41,375 nucleotides of DNA, taken from assembly GCA_902489945.1 (NCBI GenBank), contig CABUBZ010000010.1, positions 1 to 41,375 of the forward strand, given 5' to 3'. Position numbers and translations under genes: made by a program. The notes beneath the pieces were generated by a model. It was given only the letters and a program-made list of their open reading frames with translations. It did not search any database and was not told where the DNA came from. This stretch comes from an uncultured Collinsella sp. GTDB taxonomy: Bacteria > Actinomycetota > Coriobacteriia > Coriobacteriales > Coriobacteriaceae. Every line of letters begins with the position of its first letter. Within the stretch, counting starts at the first letter, position 1. This document shows, one piece after another, positions 8,476 to 17,300 of the stretch.

Positions 8476-9822
8476 CTACTCGAAGCTCAGCTGCTCCAGA
8501 CGATCAAAGACCGTGTCGATACGGGTGAGGAAGTCCCACGGATCAAAGATCTCGTCGAGCTTCCCCTGGCTGACGGTGCAGCGCGGGTCGGCCTCGAGAC
8601 GCTCCTTAAAGGTGGGGCCGGAGACACAATCCTGCACCTCGTGCCAGGTTGCCATGGCGTTCTCCTGCACAATGGCGTACGCGTCCTCGCGGGTGATGCC
8701 CGTGTCGACGAGGGCCAGCAGCACCTTGGAGGAGAAGATGAGGCCGCGGGTCTTATTGAGGTTGGCCATCATGCGGGCAGGGTACAGCTGCAGGCCGTCG
8801 ATAACGCGGATGAGGCACTGGAACATGTGGTCGAGGGCGATGAAGCTGTCGGCCTGGGCGACACGCTCGGCAGAGGAGTGCGAAATGTCACGCTCGTGCC
8901 ACAGGGCGACGTTATCGAAGGCAACCTGGGCGTTGGACTTCACGACGCGCGACAGACCGCAGACCTTCTCCATGGTGATGGGGTTGCGCTTGTGCGGCAT
9001 GGCGGAGCTGCCCTTTTGGCCCTTACGGAACGGCTCCTCGGCCTCGAGCGTATCGGTCTTCTGCAGATTGCGAACCTCGGTAGCGATGCGCTCGCAGGTG
9101 GCCGCGGTGGTGGCGAGAACGCCGGCGAGATAGGCGTGATGGTCGCGGCTGATAACCTGCGTGGACAGCGGGTCGTGAACCAGACCCAGGTGCTCGCAGA
9201 CATACTCCTCGACAAACGGTTCGATGGAGCTGTACGTGCCAACAGCGCCCGAGATGGCACCGAAGGCAACATTCTTGCGGGCGTCCTCAAGACGATCCAG
9301 ATCGCGCTTGAGTTCCCAGGCCCAAGAGCCGAACTTCATGCCGAAGGTCATCGGCTCGGCGTGGATGCCATGAGTGCGGCCGGCACAGAGCGTGTTGCGC
9401 TCCTCAAAGGCGCGACGCTTGCAAATCTCGCCGAGCTTCTTGACGTCCTCGATGATCAGGTCGCAGGCCTGGGTGAGCTGGTAGCACAGAGCCGTGTCGC
9501 CCAGATCGGAACTGGTCATGCCATAGTGAACCCAGCGGCTGGGCTTGGGGTCGCCCTCGGGAACATCGGCGTCGATGTACTCCTTCATGTTGGTCAGGAA
9601 GGCGATGACATCGTGGCGCGTGACCTCCTCGATCTCGTCGACCTTTGCCTTCTCAAAGTTGGCATGGTCGCGGATCCACTGGGCTTCGTCTTTAGAAATG
9701 CCGATCTTGCCGAGCTCCGCCTGGGCCTCGCAGGCCAGGACCTCGATCTCCTGCCAAATGGCGTACTTGTTCTCGAGGGAGAAGATGTGTCCCATCTCCG
9801 GGCGGGTATAGCGATCGATCAT
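8476..9822 (-). CDS. purB: Adenylosuccinate lyase
   Basis: Cleaves SAICAR to AICAR plus fumarate, and adenylosuccinate to AMP plus fumarate, in purine synthesis. The protein is 448 residues and belongs to the fumarase/aspartase superfamily. The three conserved regions are seen: HYGMTSSDLGDTA (about 99-111), AGRTHGIHAEP with catalytic His151, and the signature loop GSSAMPHKRNP (271-281), whose Ser is the general acid/base. The start is ATG 9822 with AGGAG five bases upstream; 22 extra in-frame codons upstream lack a ribosome site. A TACAAT -10-like hexamer lies at 9868-9873 (minus), without a clear -35. The product acts two chemical steps around PurC, encoded 4 kb away. Confidence 0.97.
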   Translation of the reverse strand: MIDRYTRPEMGHIFSLENKYAIWQEIEVLACEAQAELGKIGISKDEAQWIRDHANFEKAKVDEIEEVTRHDVIAFLTNMKEYIDADVPEGDPKPSRWVHYGMTSSDLGDTALCYQLTQACDLIIEDVKKLGEICKRRAFEERNTLCAGRTHGIHAEPMTFGMKFGSWAWELKRDLDRLEDARKNVAFGAISGAVGTYSSIEPFVEEYVCEHLGLVHDPLSTQVISRDHHAYLAGVLATTAATCERIATEVRNLQKTDTLEAEEPFRKGQKGSSAMPHKRNPITMEKVCGLSRVVKSNAQVAFDNVALWHERDISHSSAERVAQADSFIALDHMFQCLIRVIDGLQLYPARMMANLNKTRGLIFSSKVLLALVDTGITREDAYAIVQENAMATWHEVQDCVSGPTFKERLEADPRCTVSQGKLDEIFDPWDFLTRIDTVFDRLEQLSFE

Positions 9823-9924
9823 AGCGGCTCCTTTTTGGTTATTGGCACGTTGGTCGTAACCCAACCATTGTACCGTGCGCAGGTGCAAGTATGGGCAGCA
9901 GGCATTAACCTAACATTTTGGAAT

Positions 9925-9983
9925 TGGAGCGGGCAACGGGACGTCCGCGTATTTGCTTCGCAAATCCGCACCGGCTGCGGTCG
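9925..9983 (+). repeat. 59-bp direct repeat, copy 1; begins with 18 bp of tRNA-Gly 3' end
   Basis: Identical to 10059-10117. The first 18 bases equal the complement of the last 18 bases of tRNA-Gly(CCC) including CCA (10250-10267). The remainder contains the small hairpin ATTTGC-TTC-GCAAAT (9951-9965) and the stem CCGCA/TGCGG. This looks like a recombination or attachment scar rather than a gene. Confidence 0.85.
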
Positions 9984-10058
9984 GCATGTCCCGGACCTAC
10001 GCCTATGCACGGGCAATATGGGTTGAATCTGACACTCCCGGCTGTCTCCCATGCTCGA

Positions 10059-10117
10059 TGGAGCGGGCAACGGGACGTCCGCGTATTTGCTTCGCAAATC
10101 CGCACCGGCTGCGGTCG
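10059..10117 (+). repeat. 59-bp direct repeat, copy 2; begins with 18 bp of tRNA-Gly 3' end
   Basis: Perfect second copy of 9925-9983, 134 bases downstream. After the repeat the sequences diverge, and this copy continues into two further small hairpins, GGTCGCC/GGCGACC (10113-10130) and ATAAACG-CTTCG-CGTTTAT (10144-10162). The stretch 9823-10249 holds no credible protein gene. Confidence 0.85.
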
Positions 10118-10178
10118 CCTATCGGCGACCTTGCCTGCTCGCTATAAACGCTTCGCGTTTATTTAACGCTCGCACCCT

Positions 10179-10197
10179 GTCGGGTTCGAGTCCCGGC
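10179..10197 (+). other. Isolated tRNA T-arm sequence on the plus strand
   Basis: CGGGTTCGAGTCCCG (10181-10195) is a perfect T-stem-loop and is identical to the T-arm of tRNA-Gly on the other strand (10262-10276). No D-arm, anticodon arm or acceptor stem surrounds it, so it is a tRNA fragment and not a functional tRNA. Confidence 0.6.
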
Positions 10198-10206
10198 ACT
10201 TTATTG

Positions 10207-10239
10207 AAAAAGGCACGGTAGCGAAACGTTACCGTGCCT
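10207..10239 (-). terminator. Rho-independent terminator after tRNA-Gly
   Basis: On the minus strand AGGCACGGTA pairs perfectly with TACCGTGCCT around a short loop, followed by TTTTT. It begins about 10 bases after the tRNA-Gly CCA end. Confidence 0.88.
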
Positions 10240-10249
10240 GAAATTCGAA

Positions 10250-10324
10250 TGGAGCGGGCAACGGGACTCGAACCCGCGAGTGTCAGCTTGGGAAGCTGAT
10301 GCCTTACCACTTGGCGATGCCCGC
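10250..10324 (-). tRNA. tRNA-Gly(CCC), CCA encoded
   Basis: This is a 75-nt cloverleaf on the minus strand. The acceptor GCGGGCA pairs with TGCCCGC and is followed by TCCA. The anticodon stem CAGCT/AGCTG has loop TTCCCAA, giving anticodon CCC, and the T-arm has GGGTTCGAGTCCC. Its last 18 bases recur twice just downstream, so its 3' end may serve as an integration target. Confidence 0.97.
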
Positions 10325-10337
10325 TTGTGTGTTGGCT

Positions 10338-10367
10338 AGTATAACGCGGTTGTCTTGTTCGATACAA
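10338..10367 (-). promoter_or_regulatory. Sigma-70-type promoter of tRNA-Gly
   Basis: On the minus strand, -35 TTGTAT (10362-10367), an 18-base spacer and -10 TATACT (10338-10343) lie 13 bases before the tRNA 5' end. The rest of the 10325-10621 gap shows only the AAGGAG ribosome site of the adhesin gene; its promoter was not located. Confidence 0.65.
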
Positions 10368-10621
10368 GGGTGGCGATGCTTGTTTTAGCTGTGGAGATTC
10401 GTTTGAAAATCGCATCAATTGTGGAGACGAGGACCTTTGGCCTCCTGTTCTCCTTATCTTCTACCTGCGCTTTTGCCTGATTGTTGTATTCGAGCTCAAT
10501 TTGTCAGGAATTGGGCAAGCTTTTGGTCAGGCTCCGGTACTTACCCGCATGAACCTCGGGGGTATCCTCATCCTACGCGTCGCAACCTCCCCATGCGGCG
10601 CACGAGGGATAAGGAGCAGCC

Positions 10622-13600
10622 ATGTCCAACGCACCCACGCACTCTGTCCACAGCGCAATCGCAACAGGTCCGCTGCTCCTGCTCCTCTTCCTGCTGTTCG
10701 GCTGCCTAGCACCGGGAGCCGCATTTGCCGTCGATGGCTACGACCAGCTCGGCTTCCGTACTATTAGCGATGATTGTGGGCCCTTCTTCATCGGCAAATA
10801 TGAAGCTCAAGACGCCTCGATTGCCTACTGCATGAACCAGGAACGCCCCGGGCCCACCAAGCCGGGCGGTCCATGGCTCAACTTTGATCAAGGCTGGGTG
10901 TGGCTCGACGACGAGTTCGCGGCAATCGTTTGTCACGGATATCCTACCGCCACGTCGTTTGGCGGTTACCATCTTTCACCCGATCGCGCCCGCGCCGCCA
11001 CCCAGCTTGCCGTATGGATGCTCAACGGCACTACCCATGTCGACGGCACCTACTCCTACACGACCGCTCAGGGCAAAACCAAGAGTGGGCACTTTACCGC
11101 CGACAATGAAGTCGTAGCGGCTGCGCGGTGGCTCCACGACAGCGCAAAATCAGGAAGCATCAAAGCCGCTCCGCACCGCGCGCGGCGCTATATAGGAACC
11201 GTATCGGGCGGCAGCAAACGTCAAGACATGCTCTATGTACTGCCGGCGGTCTCTGTTTCCTTCCAAAAGCAGTCTGCAAACGCTGCCATTACCAGCGGAA
11301 ACAATACTTATCAGTTTGACGGGGCAACATTCGATGTTTTTGAGAGCGCCAGCGGCGCGCGTATCGCCACCGTCCAGATGGACAGCAACGGTCGAGCGCA
11401 GGCAACACTCCTACCCAACACGGCATACTACCTAGTTGAGACAACAGCGCCAGCTGGTTATATCCCCCTGCACGATCGCATTGCCTTTACCACGACGGAT
11501 AACGGCGGATACGTCACCATTGATGAACAACCCGGCACCATTACCTTGCGCATTGTAAAGCTCGACGCCGCAACGAATGCAGGCCCCCAAGTTGGGGCTT
11601 CGCTCGCAGGAGCAGAATTCGTGTGCGTATCGCAATCAACCCCTGGATGGACACAAACTCTCAGAACCGATGAAAGCGGTCGAGCTACCCTCACCGATGT
11701 CCCCCTGGGAACCTTTACCATCTATGAATCGAAGGCGCCCGAGGGCTATTTGCCCTCCGGTGACAGTTGGTCTTACACCGTTGGAGCCGACCAACTCGGC
11801 GATTCAGGCGTGGTCGAGATCGAATCTCGCGTTTCCGATATCCCCATTGCGTTTGACCTTGAGATTTCCAAATTCAAGGACTACGGCAATAGCGATCAAT
11901 CCGGCCTGGAGCAGCCGGCAGGAGATGTTGTCTTTGAGGTTGTCAGTAACAGCTCTCAGCAGGTTGTTGGCACACTGACTACAAACATCTATGGCTTTGC
12001 CTCCACCAAAGACCAGCCCGAAGCATGGTTCGGCACAGGCAAGCGACCAGCCGGTGTCCACGGAGCCGTCCCATACGACCGCGCCGGCTACACGGTTCGT
12101 GAGGTTCCGGAAACCGTCCCCGAGGGTTTTAAACGTGCGGGGGAATGGACCGTCGAGGCCAATCAGATTTCCGACGGCGCCGAGCTTCAATATATCGTGG
12201 ACAACCACGCTCTGTCGACGCATCTCCAGATTGTAAAACGCGATGCCCAAACAGGCGCTTCTGTTCCCCTAGCCGGATTCACCTTCCAACTCCTCGACAG
12301 CAATCACAAACCTGTCTCACAAACATGCTGGTATCCAGCACATAACGTAATGGACACCTTTACGACTGACGCGACCGGCACCGTCACGCTGCCCGAATCG
12401 CTCGTGCCGGGCACCTATTATGTACGCGAAACCTCGGCCAAAGAGCCCTATCTTGTCGGCGGAGAGATCGAGGTAAACATACCCGCCGATATAAACCTAA
12501 CGCCCGTTGCAATCGTCTCGTATTATGACCACGCCGCGACCGGAAACATCAGGATCGTTAAAACCGATGCCGTAGACGGCAGCAGCCTCGCGGGCGCCAT
12601 CTTTGAGATCCGTGCCTCAGGTGATATTGTTCGACCCGACGGTAGCATTGCCGCGCTCGATGGTGAGACTGTCGCTACCGTCACGACGGATGAAACTGGA
12701 GAAGCACGCGCGGACGACCTCCCGCTGGGATCTGGCACCGCACGCTACGAGGTTGTCGAGACTCAAGCGCCGACCGGCTTCTTACTCGACCGGACGCACC
12801 ATATCGTCGACCTTACCTATGCCGACCAGAAAACACCCGTTGTGGAAGCACGGCTTAACGTATCCGACGATTACACCAAGGTTGATATCTCCAAGGTCGA
12901 TGCAAGCGGAGAGCAGGAAGTGAAAGGCGCACAGCTCACCTTATATGGTCCCGATAAAACCGAAATAGACTCCTGGACCTCATCCGACAAGCCGCACCGC
13001 ATCGAACATCTTGCACCCGGCACCTACTCGTTGCGCGAAACGATGTCTCCGCGGACCTATGACCTTGCCGAGGAGATAACGTTTGAAATAAAGGATACGG
13101 GAGAAGTCCAATCCGCCGCGATGAAGGATGCGCCCATCGAGATCAAAGGGCAGGTCGACAAGCGTCAGGAACTTGTCCAACCTATCGGGAAGGGTCTGTT
13201 GGCTAACGGCGATGGAAAAAACCGCGCCGCGATGCAAACTAATACGGATGGGCTTTTCTCCTATATCATCGATGCTCGAAACGATTCCGCTACTTGGGTT
13301 GATGAGTTTACGATTACCGATGATCTTGAGTGCGCCAAAGACGGCACGACGAGATTCGTCTCAATCGAAACCCCCGTCGCCATCGGCGACCTCAACGGTC
13401 TGTGCAACGTGTGGTATCGCACGACGCCGTTGGACTCGACAGACGTCGATGAGCCGGCAAACGCGACGCTTGACGATGGGCACGAAAATCCTTGGCTTGA
13501 GTCCGACGAAGTAAAAGAGAGTCTGGGTGAGGATTGCCGCCTCGTCGATTACGACGGCTGGCACCTCTGGAAGGCGGATGTCTCGACCACGGAATCCACC

Positions 13601-14053
13601 ACACTCGAGGCGAAAGAACTCGACCTTGCATCCAATACCGTCGTGACGGGCATTCGCATTGAATACGGTGCAGTAGCCGCCGACTTTACGACTCGAAGCG
13701 ATGCGGATTCTTGGACCCGCGATGATCTCAAAGATGAGCACGACGACCTTGACGATGCCAAAGCAATCCTTGGCACAGATGCTCGGGGCGCAGTCGTGCA
13801 CATGCAGGCAACGTCGGCTTATACACCCCAAACTGCACTCACCAACAGCGCACGCGTCGATCTTTGCCGCAACGGCGGCGGCGATAAACTTGAGTCACAT
13901 GACGAGGACAGTGTCATTCAACGCTGTACCCTACCGCAGGACCTACCGGCAACAGGATCAGCTCCCATCGCCGCTTGCATCACCGCGCTCCTGACCTCGG
14001 GTGCCGCAGCCCTATGGTTCGCTCGCCTTAGGTCAATCCCAAAGAAGCGCTAG
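10622..14053 (+). CDS. Sortase-anchored thioester/CnaB-repeat surface adhesin
   Basis: Cell-wall protein of 1143 residues. A signal peptide (about 1-36) ends at AAFA. Next comes a thioester-domain candidate (about 40-200), with Cys70 in IAYCMN and Gln128 in TQLAVW, the pair expected to form an internal Cys-Gln thioester that can bond covalently to host surfaces. Six CnaB/SpaA-like modules follow (about 206-300, 306-400, 411-530, 535-637, 641-740, 750-835). Each has an N-terminal Lys (for example VKLDA, VKRDA, VKTDA) and a C-terminal Glu (YESKAPEGY, VETQAPTGF) suited to isopeptide cross-links. A larger terminal domain (about 838-1095) precedes LPATG (1108-1112), a membrane helix and a basic tail. 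AAGGAG sits five bases before the ATG. No sortase or partner pilin is nearby, so a housekeeping sortase is inferred. It is transcribed against the replication fork. Confidence 0.93.
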   Translation: MSNAPTHSVHSAIATGPLLLLLFLLFGCLAPGAAFAVDGYDQLGFRTISDDCGPFFIGKYEAQDASIAYCMNQERPGPTKPGGPWLNFDQGWVWLDDEFAAIVCHGYPTATSFGGYHLSPDRARAATQLAVWMLNGTTHVDGTYSYTTAQGKTKSGHFTADNEVVAAARWLHDSAKSGSIKAAPHRARRYIGTVSGGSKRQDMLYVLPAVSVSFQKQSANAAITSGNNTYQFDGATFDVFESASGARIATVQMDSNGRAQATLLPNTAYYLVETTAPAGYIPLHDRIAFTTTDNGGYVTIDEQPGTITLRIVKLDAATNAGPQVGASLAGAEFVCVSQSTPGWTQTLRTDESGRATLTDVPLGTFTIYESKAPEGYLPSGDSWSYTVGADQLGDSGVVEIESRVSDIPIAFDLEISKFKDYGNSDQSGLEQPAGDVVFEVVSNSSQQVVGTLTTNIYGFASTKDQPEAWFGTGKRPAGVHGAVPYDRAGYTVREVPETVPEGFKRAGEWTVEANQISDGAELQYIVDNHALSTHLQIVKRDAQTGASVPLAGFTFQLLDSNHKPVSQTCWYPAHNVMDTFTTDATGTVTLPESLVPGTYYVRETSAKEPYLVGGEIEVNIPADINLTPVAIVSYYDHAATGNIRIVKTDAVDGSSLAGAIFEIRASGDIVRPDGSIAALDGETVATVTTDETGEARADDLPLGSGTARYEVVETQAPTGFLLDRTHHIVDLTYADQKTPVVEARLNVSDDYTKVDISKVDASGEQEVKGAQLTLYGPDKTEIDSWTSSDKPHRIEHLAPGTYSLRETMSPRTYDLAEEITFEIKDTGEVQSAAMKDAPIEIKGQVDKRQELVQPIGKGLLANGDGKNRAAMQTNTDGLFSYIIDARNDSATWVDEFTITDDLECAKDGTTRFVSIETPVAIGDLNGLCNVWYRTTPLDSTDVDEPANATLDDGHENPWLESDEVKESLGEDCRLVDYDGWHLWKADVSTTESTTLEAKELDLASNTVVTGIRIEYGAVAADFTTRSDADSWTRDDLKDEHDDLDDAKAILGTDARGAVVHMQATSAYTPQTALTNSARVDLCRNGGGDKLESHDEDSVIQRCTLPQDLPATGSAPIAACITALLTSGAAALWFARLRSIPKKR

Positions 14054-14060
14054 CGCGATG

Positions 14061-14081
14061 AAAAAGCGGCTCGCCCGCTTT
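14061..14081 (-). terminator. Terminator between convergent adhesin and M28-operon genes
   Basis: AAAGCGG (14063-14069) pairs with CCGCTTT (14075-14081). On the minus strand the stem runs into TTTTTC, a good terminator for the small membrane-protein gene. On the plus strand the run after the stem is weaker, so it may also partly serve the adhesin gene. Confidence 0.65.
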
Positions 14082-14102
14082 CAATCATTTAAATCGCCGT
14101 AT

Positions 14103-14321
14103 CTACTCTGCAGACGAAGATCCACCATCAACGATTGCCTGCTCGGACTCAGGAATCCCATCGGCACCCGTGCTCTGTTCTTGCTCCACCTCTTCGCTGA
14201 TTGCGGAGGCGGGGGTCGAGCCCTTCGCGCCCACGATGTAGGCAGCTCCAAACCCTAACGCAATGGCAATCAAGGTCAAAATCACGTAGACAGGCCAATG
14301 GCGCTTAATATACGAAAACAC
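14103..14321 (-). CDS. Small single-helix membrane protein, unknown function
   Basis: Protein of 72 residues with a short basic N-terminus (MFSYIKRHWP), one predicted membrane helix (about 11-32) and an acidic, Ser/Glu/Gln-rich tail that looks disordered. The start is GTG with AAGGAG five bases upstream. It lies 21 bases after the long M28-like gene and before the terminator at 14061-14081, so the two are very likely co-transcribed. It is not recognised as a family; it may assist or anchor the large membrane protein, but this rests on position only. Confidence 0.75.
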   Translation of the reverse strand: MFSYIKRHWPVYVILTLIAIALGFGAAYIVGAKGSTPASAISEEVEQEQSTGADGIPESEQAIVDGGSSSAE

Positions 14322-14342
14322 GTTGACTCCTTAGAGCTCCGT

Positions 14343-17300
14343 CTACGAACGGCGGATAACCTCGGTCACGACCTCGGATACCGTGGCAATGTTCGTCGGG
14401 TTGACATTGTGGGGCAGGTCGTCCTCGGTACGAGCGCAAGCCAGACGCGTGCCGTCCACGCCGGCGATGGTGAGGGCTCGGCGGCTCGCCTCGAGCGCGG
14501 CGTAGGCATCGGTCTTGGCATAGGGCATCTCGAGCGCGCCACAATCGACATGGAACGACTTGCACACCTTGCTGACCAGATTCATGATGCGGCGATCGCC
14601 CTTGAGCAGCTGCTGTTCGCCCTCAACCGTCACCACCGAAAGCCTACCGGCGCCGACGGATTCAAGATTGATGAAGAAAACGCCGCGGAGCTTATCGCGA
14701 TGCGAAGCCAAGAAGGCCTTCATGCCGGCGCCATCACAATCCGAGGCGCCCGTTGCCACAAACCAGATATCGTGACCGAGCAGCTCATCATCGCCCATAG
14801 AGGCGACAGCCGAGAGCATATCTTCGGAAGAAGCGCCGTCGGAAGACGCAGCGCCGCCCTTCCAGCCATCGTTATCGTCCTCGAAATTATCCCACGAACC
14901 GATGCCGCGACCGGACTTCTTGGCATCGTAATCGTCTTCGACGCCCAGCCAATCACTCATGCTGTCCTGTTCGTTTTTCTTTTTACGACCGAACAGGCCG
15001 CCCAGGCCGCGCTTGCGAGGCTTGGGTGCCGCCGGGGCGGGAGCCGAAATGGTCTCGATCGGCTGAGCGCCCGACGCAACGGGCATAGGAGGCGCAACGG
15101 GTGCCGATGTGGGTTCGGGACCCTGAGCGGTAGCAAAGGGGTCGTTGACCTGTGCAGAGGGGTCGGGAAGGTCGAACAGCGACGTACGAGACGCAACGTT
15201 TGTCTGCTTCATCGACGGCAGCGACGGATCGGGGACTGAAGCCAGCGGAGACGAGGAAGGCGCGGGCGACGGAGCCGACGCCGGATCGGGAACATTCATC
15301 TGCGGACGCGGTGATGCCTGGGAGGAAATCTGGGCCATAAGGGAATCGACCGTTTCGTCCTGGGTGGGAGCAGCATCGACAACCGTGGCACCGGAACCAC
15401 TCGGGGTCGGCATGGTGAAAATCTGCGTGGAGTAAGGCCTCGACTCATCTGTCTCGGGAGTCTCGGAAACCGCAGGCACTTCCTCCTGCTCGACCTCGGT
15501 CGAATCATCTTGCTCGGCTGCCGCGTATTGCTCTTCGTCAGGGTTGGCCTCGACGGCCTCATCCTCGGCGGCATCTTGGATTTCGGCAGCATCAATAGGC
15601 TCGTCATCGTCTGCCGCGTCGCCCTGCTCATCGGAAACAGGAAGGGGCTCGGCAATCGCGGTGCCTTGCTTTTCAAACGTTATCGTGGAATCGAACTGCG
15701 CGGCATCAAACGACATGGTGCTATCGACGTGCTGCTGAGCCTCGAAAGACGTCGTCGCCTCAACAACATCCGCGGACGCCGGTTGCTGGGACTCAAAGGA
15801 CGTTGTAGCTTCGGCAGCGTCGACGGGCACGGACTGCATAGTCTCGTTCTGCTCGAACTCCTGCGCTGCGCGCTCGCGTGCCGCCTCGGCTGCCTGCTGT
15901 TGAGCGATAGCCTCCTGCTCGGCAGCCTCGCGTGCGGCAGCGCGCTTCTCCTCGAAATCGTCGACAAATTTCTTGCCCTTTGCAAGCGCACCCTTAAAGA
16001 AGTTGGAAGCGCTGGCGCCAATCGAAGAGAACGCGGATGCAATATCGGCATGGGGCGTTGCCGCGGGAATCTCGGCCGAGAAATCAGTATCGCTCTCGTA
16101 AGACACGCGCCTCGGCTGTTCAACGTAATCGTCGTCAGACTCGTCCGCAACGTCTTGCGCCGGCGCGGCGGGAGCCAAAATGTCCAGTCCTGCCGCGGGA
16201 TCGATCGCGGACACCGCCTCGGGCTCGGCAACGGCAGCGGTAACCGCGGCAGACTCATCATCCACGGTGACAACGGGCGCAGGCTCGGGCTCAAACGTCG
16301 GCTCCTCGCCCTCCTCATAATCGAGCGTGCAGGATTCGGGAAGCATTCCGAGCGCACGGATGGCATCCGAACCAAAGCGGATGTTGCCGGCGGCATTGCG
16401 ATAGAGCTTGGGCTCGGGCTCGGCCGCGACAGGCTCCTCCGCCGGCTCGGCAGTGGGAACCTCGTCATTGAACTCTTCGGCCTGGACAGCCTGATTCTGA
16501 TCCTCGGGCACGATGGCGCCAATCAGCGTCTCGTCGGCAGACGCACCCTCAAAGCCCTCGATCTGCTCGTCGAAAGCCTCGCCCTGTTCGGGCTCGGTCT
16601 GAGCGTCGGGAGCAATCGGCTGACCGAACTCGTCCTCGGCGTAGGTAGGCTCTTCATACTCGATGGTGTTGCCGTAGTCGTTTTGCTGTTGGGCCGCGGC
16701 ATACTCCGCTGCTGCGCGCGCCATCTCCTCGGCACGACGCTTCTGCTCCCCAAAATAGGTATCGAACGGAACATCGTCGGGAAACTCGTTTTCGCCCTGG
16801 AAGGGAGCAACGTTGTCCATAACGCCGAGCATAGCGGCGACAGAAGACTTGTTGCACACCGCGCCGGACGTATAGGGAAGAATGTAGCGGTTAGAAATGA
16901 TGTTTGCCGCGTTGGCAAGCGCAACGAGGGAAGCGAGGATCGCGACAATCCACAGCAGAACCTTGAGCGCGCCGGGGAGCGGCAGGATACGCAAGATGGC
17001 AACGGCAGCAGGGGCAACCGTGGCAACGGGCAGCAGCTTGGCGATGAGCGCACGATAAGAAGCATAGGGCTCGCGGGCGAGCAACTCAGCACGGGGAGAG
17101 TCGTAGTGTGCGACAACGACCACCGGGCGGTTGCGCGGAGACGCAAGCGGGCCCGAGGCCTTGTGGTAGGCGATGGCATTTTGGCTCACGCCCGTCTTGC
17201 CCAGGCGCGAAACCACGGGGTGGCCCGTGCGTTCGAGCACGTAAAGAACGGCGCCGGCAATGGCCAGCAAGGTGCCGACCAAGCCGATGCCGCCGCCGAT

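Noticed and set aside
8641..10026. Open frame of 461 codons opposite purB
   Set aside because: Shadow of purB continuing into the tRNA-Gly repeat region; no domain and no ribosome site.
9925..10117. CRISPR-like array suggested by the two identical 59-bp repeats
   Set aside because: Only two copies, one 75-base interval, clear derivation from the tRNA 3' end and no cas genes.
9918..10166. Short plus-strand frames across the tRNA-Gly repeat region
   Set aside because: They follow the 59-bp repeats and palindromes, have no ribosome site and no recognisable protein character.
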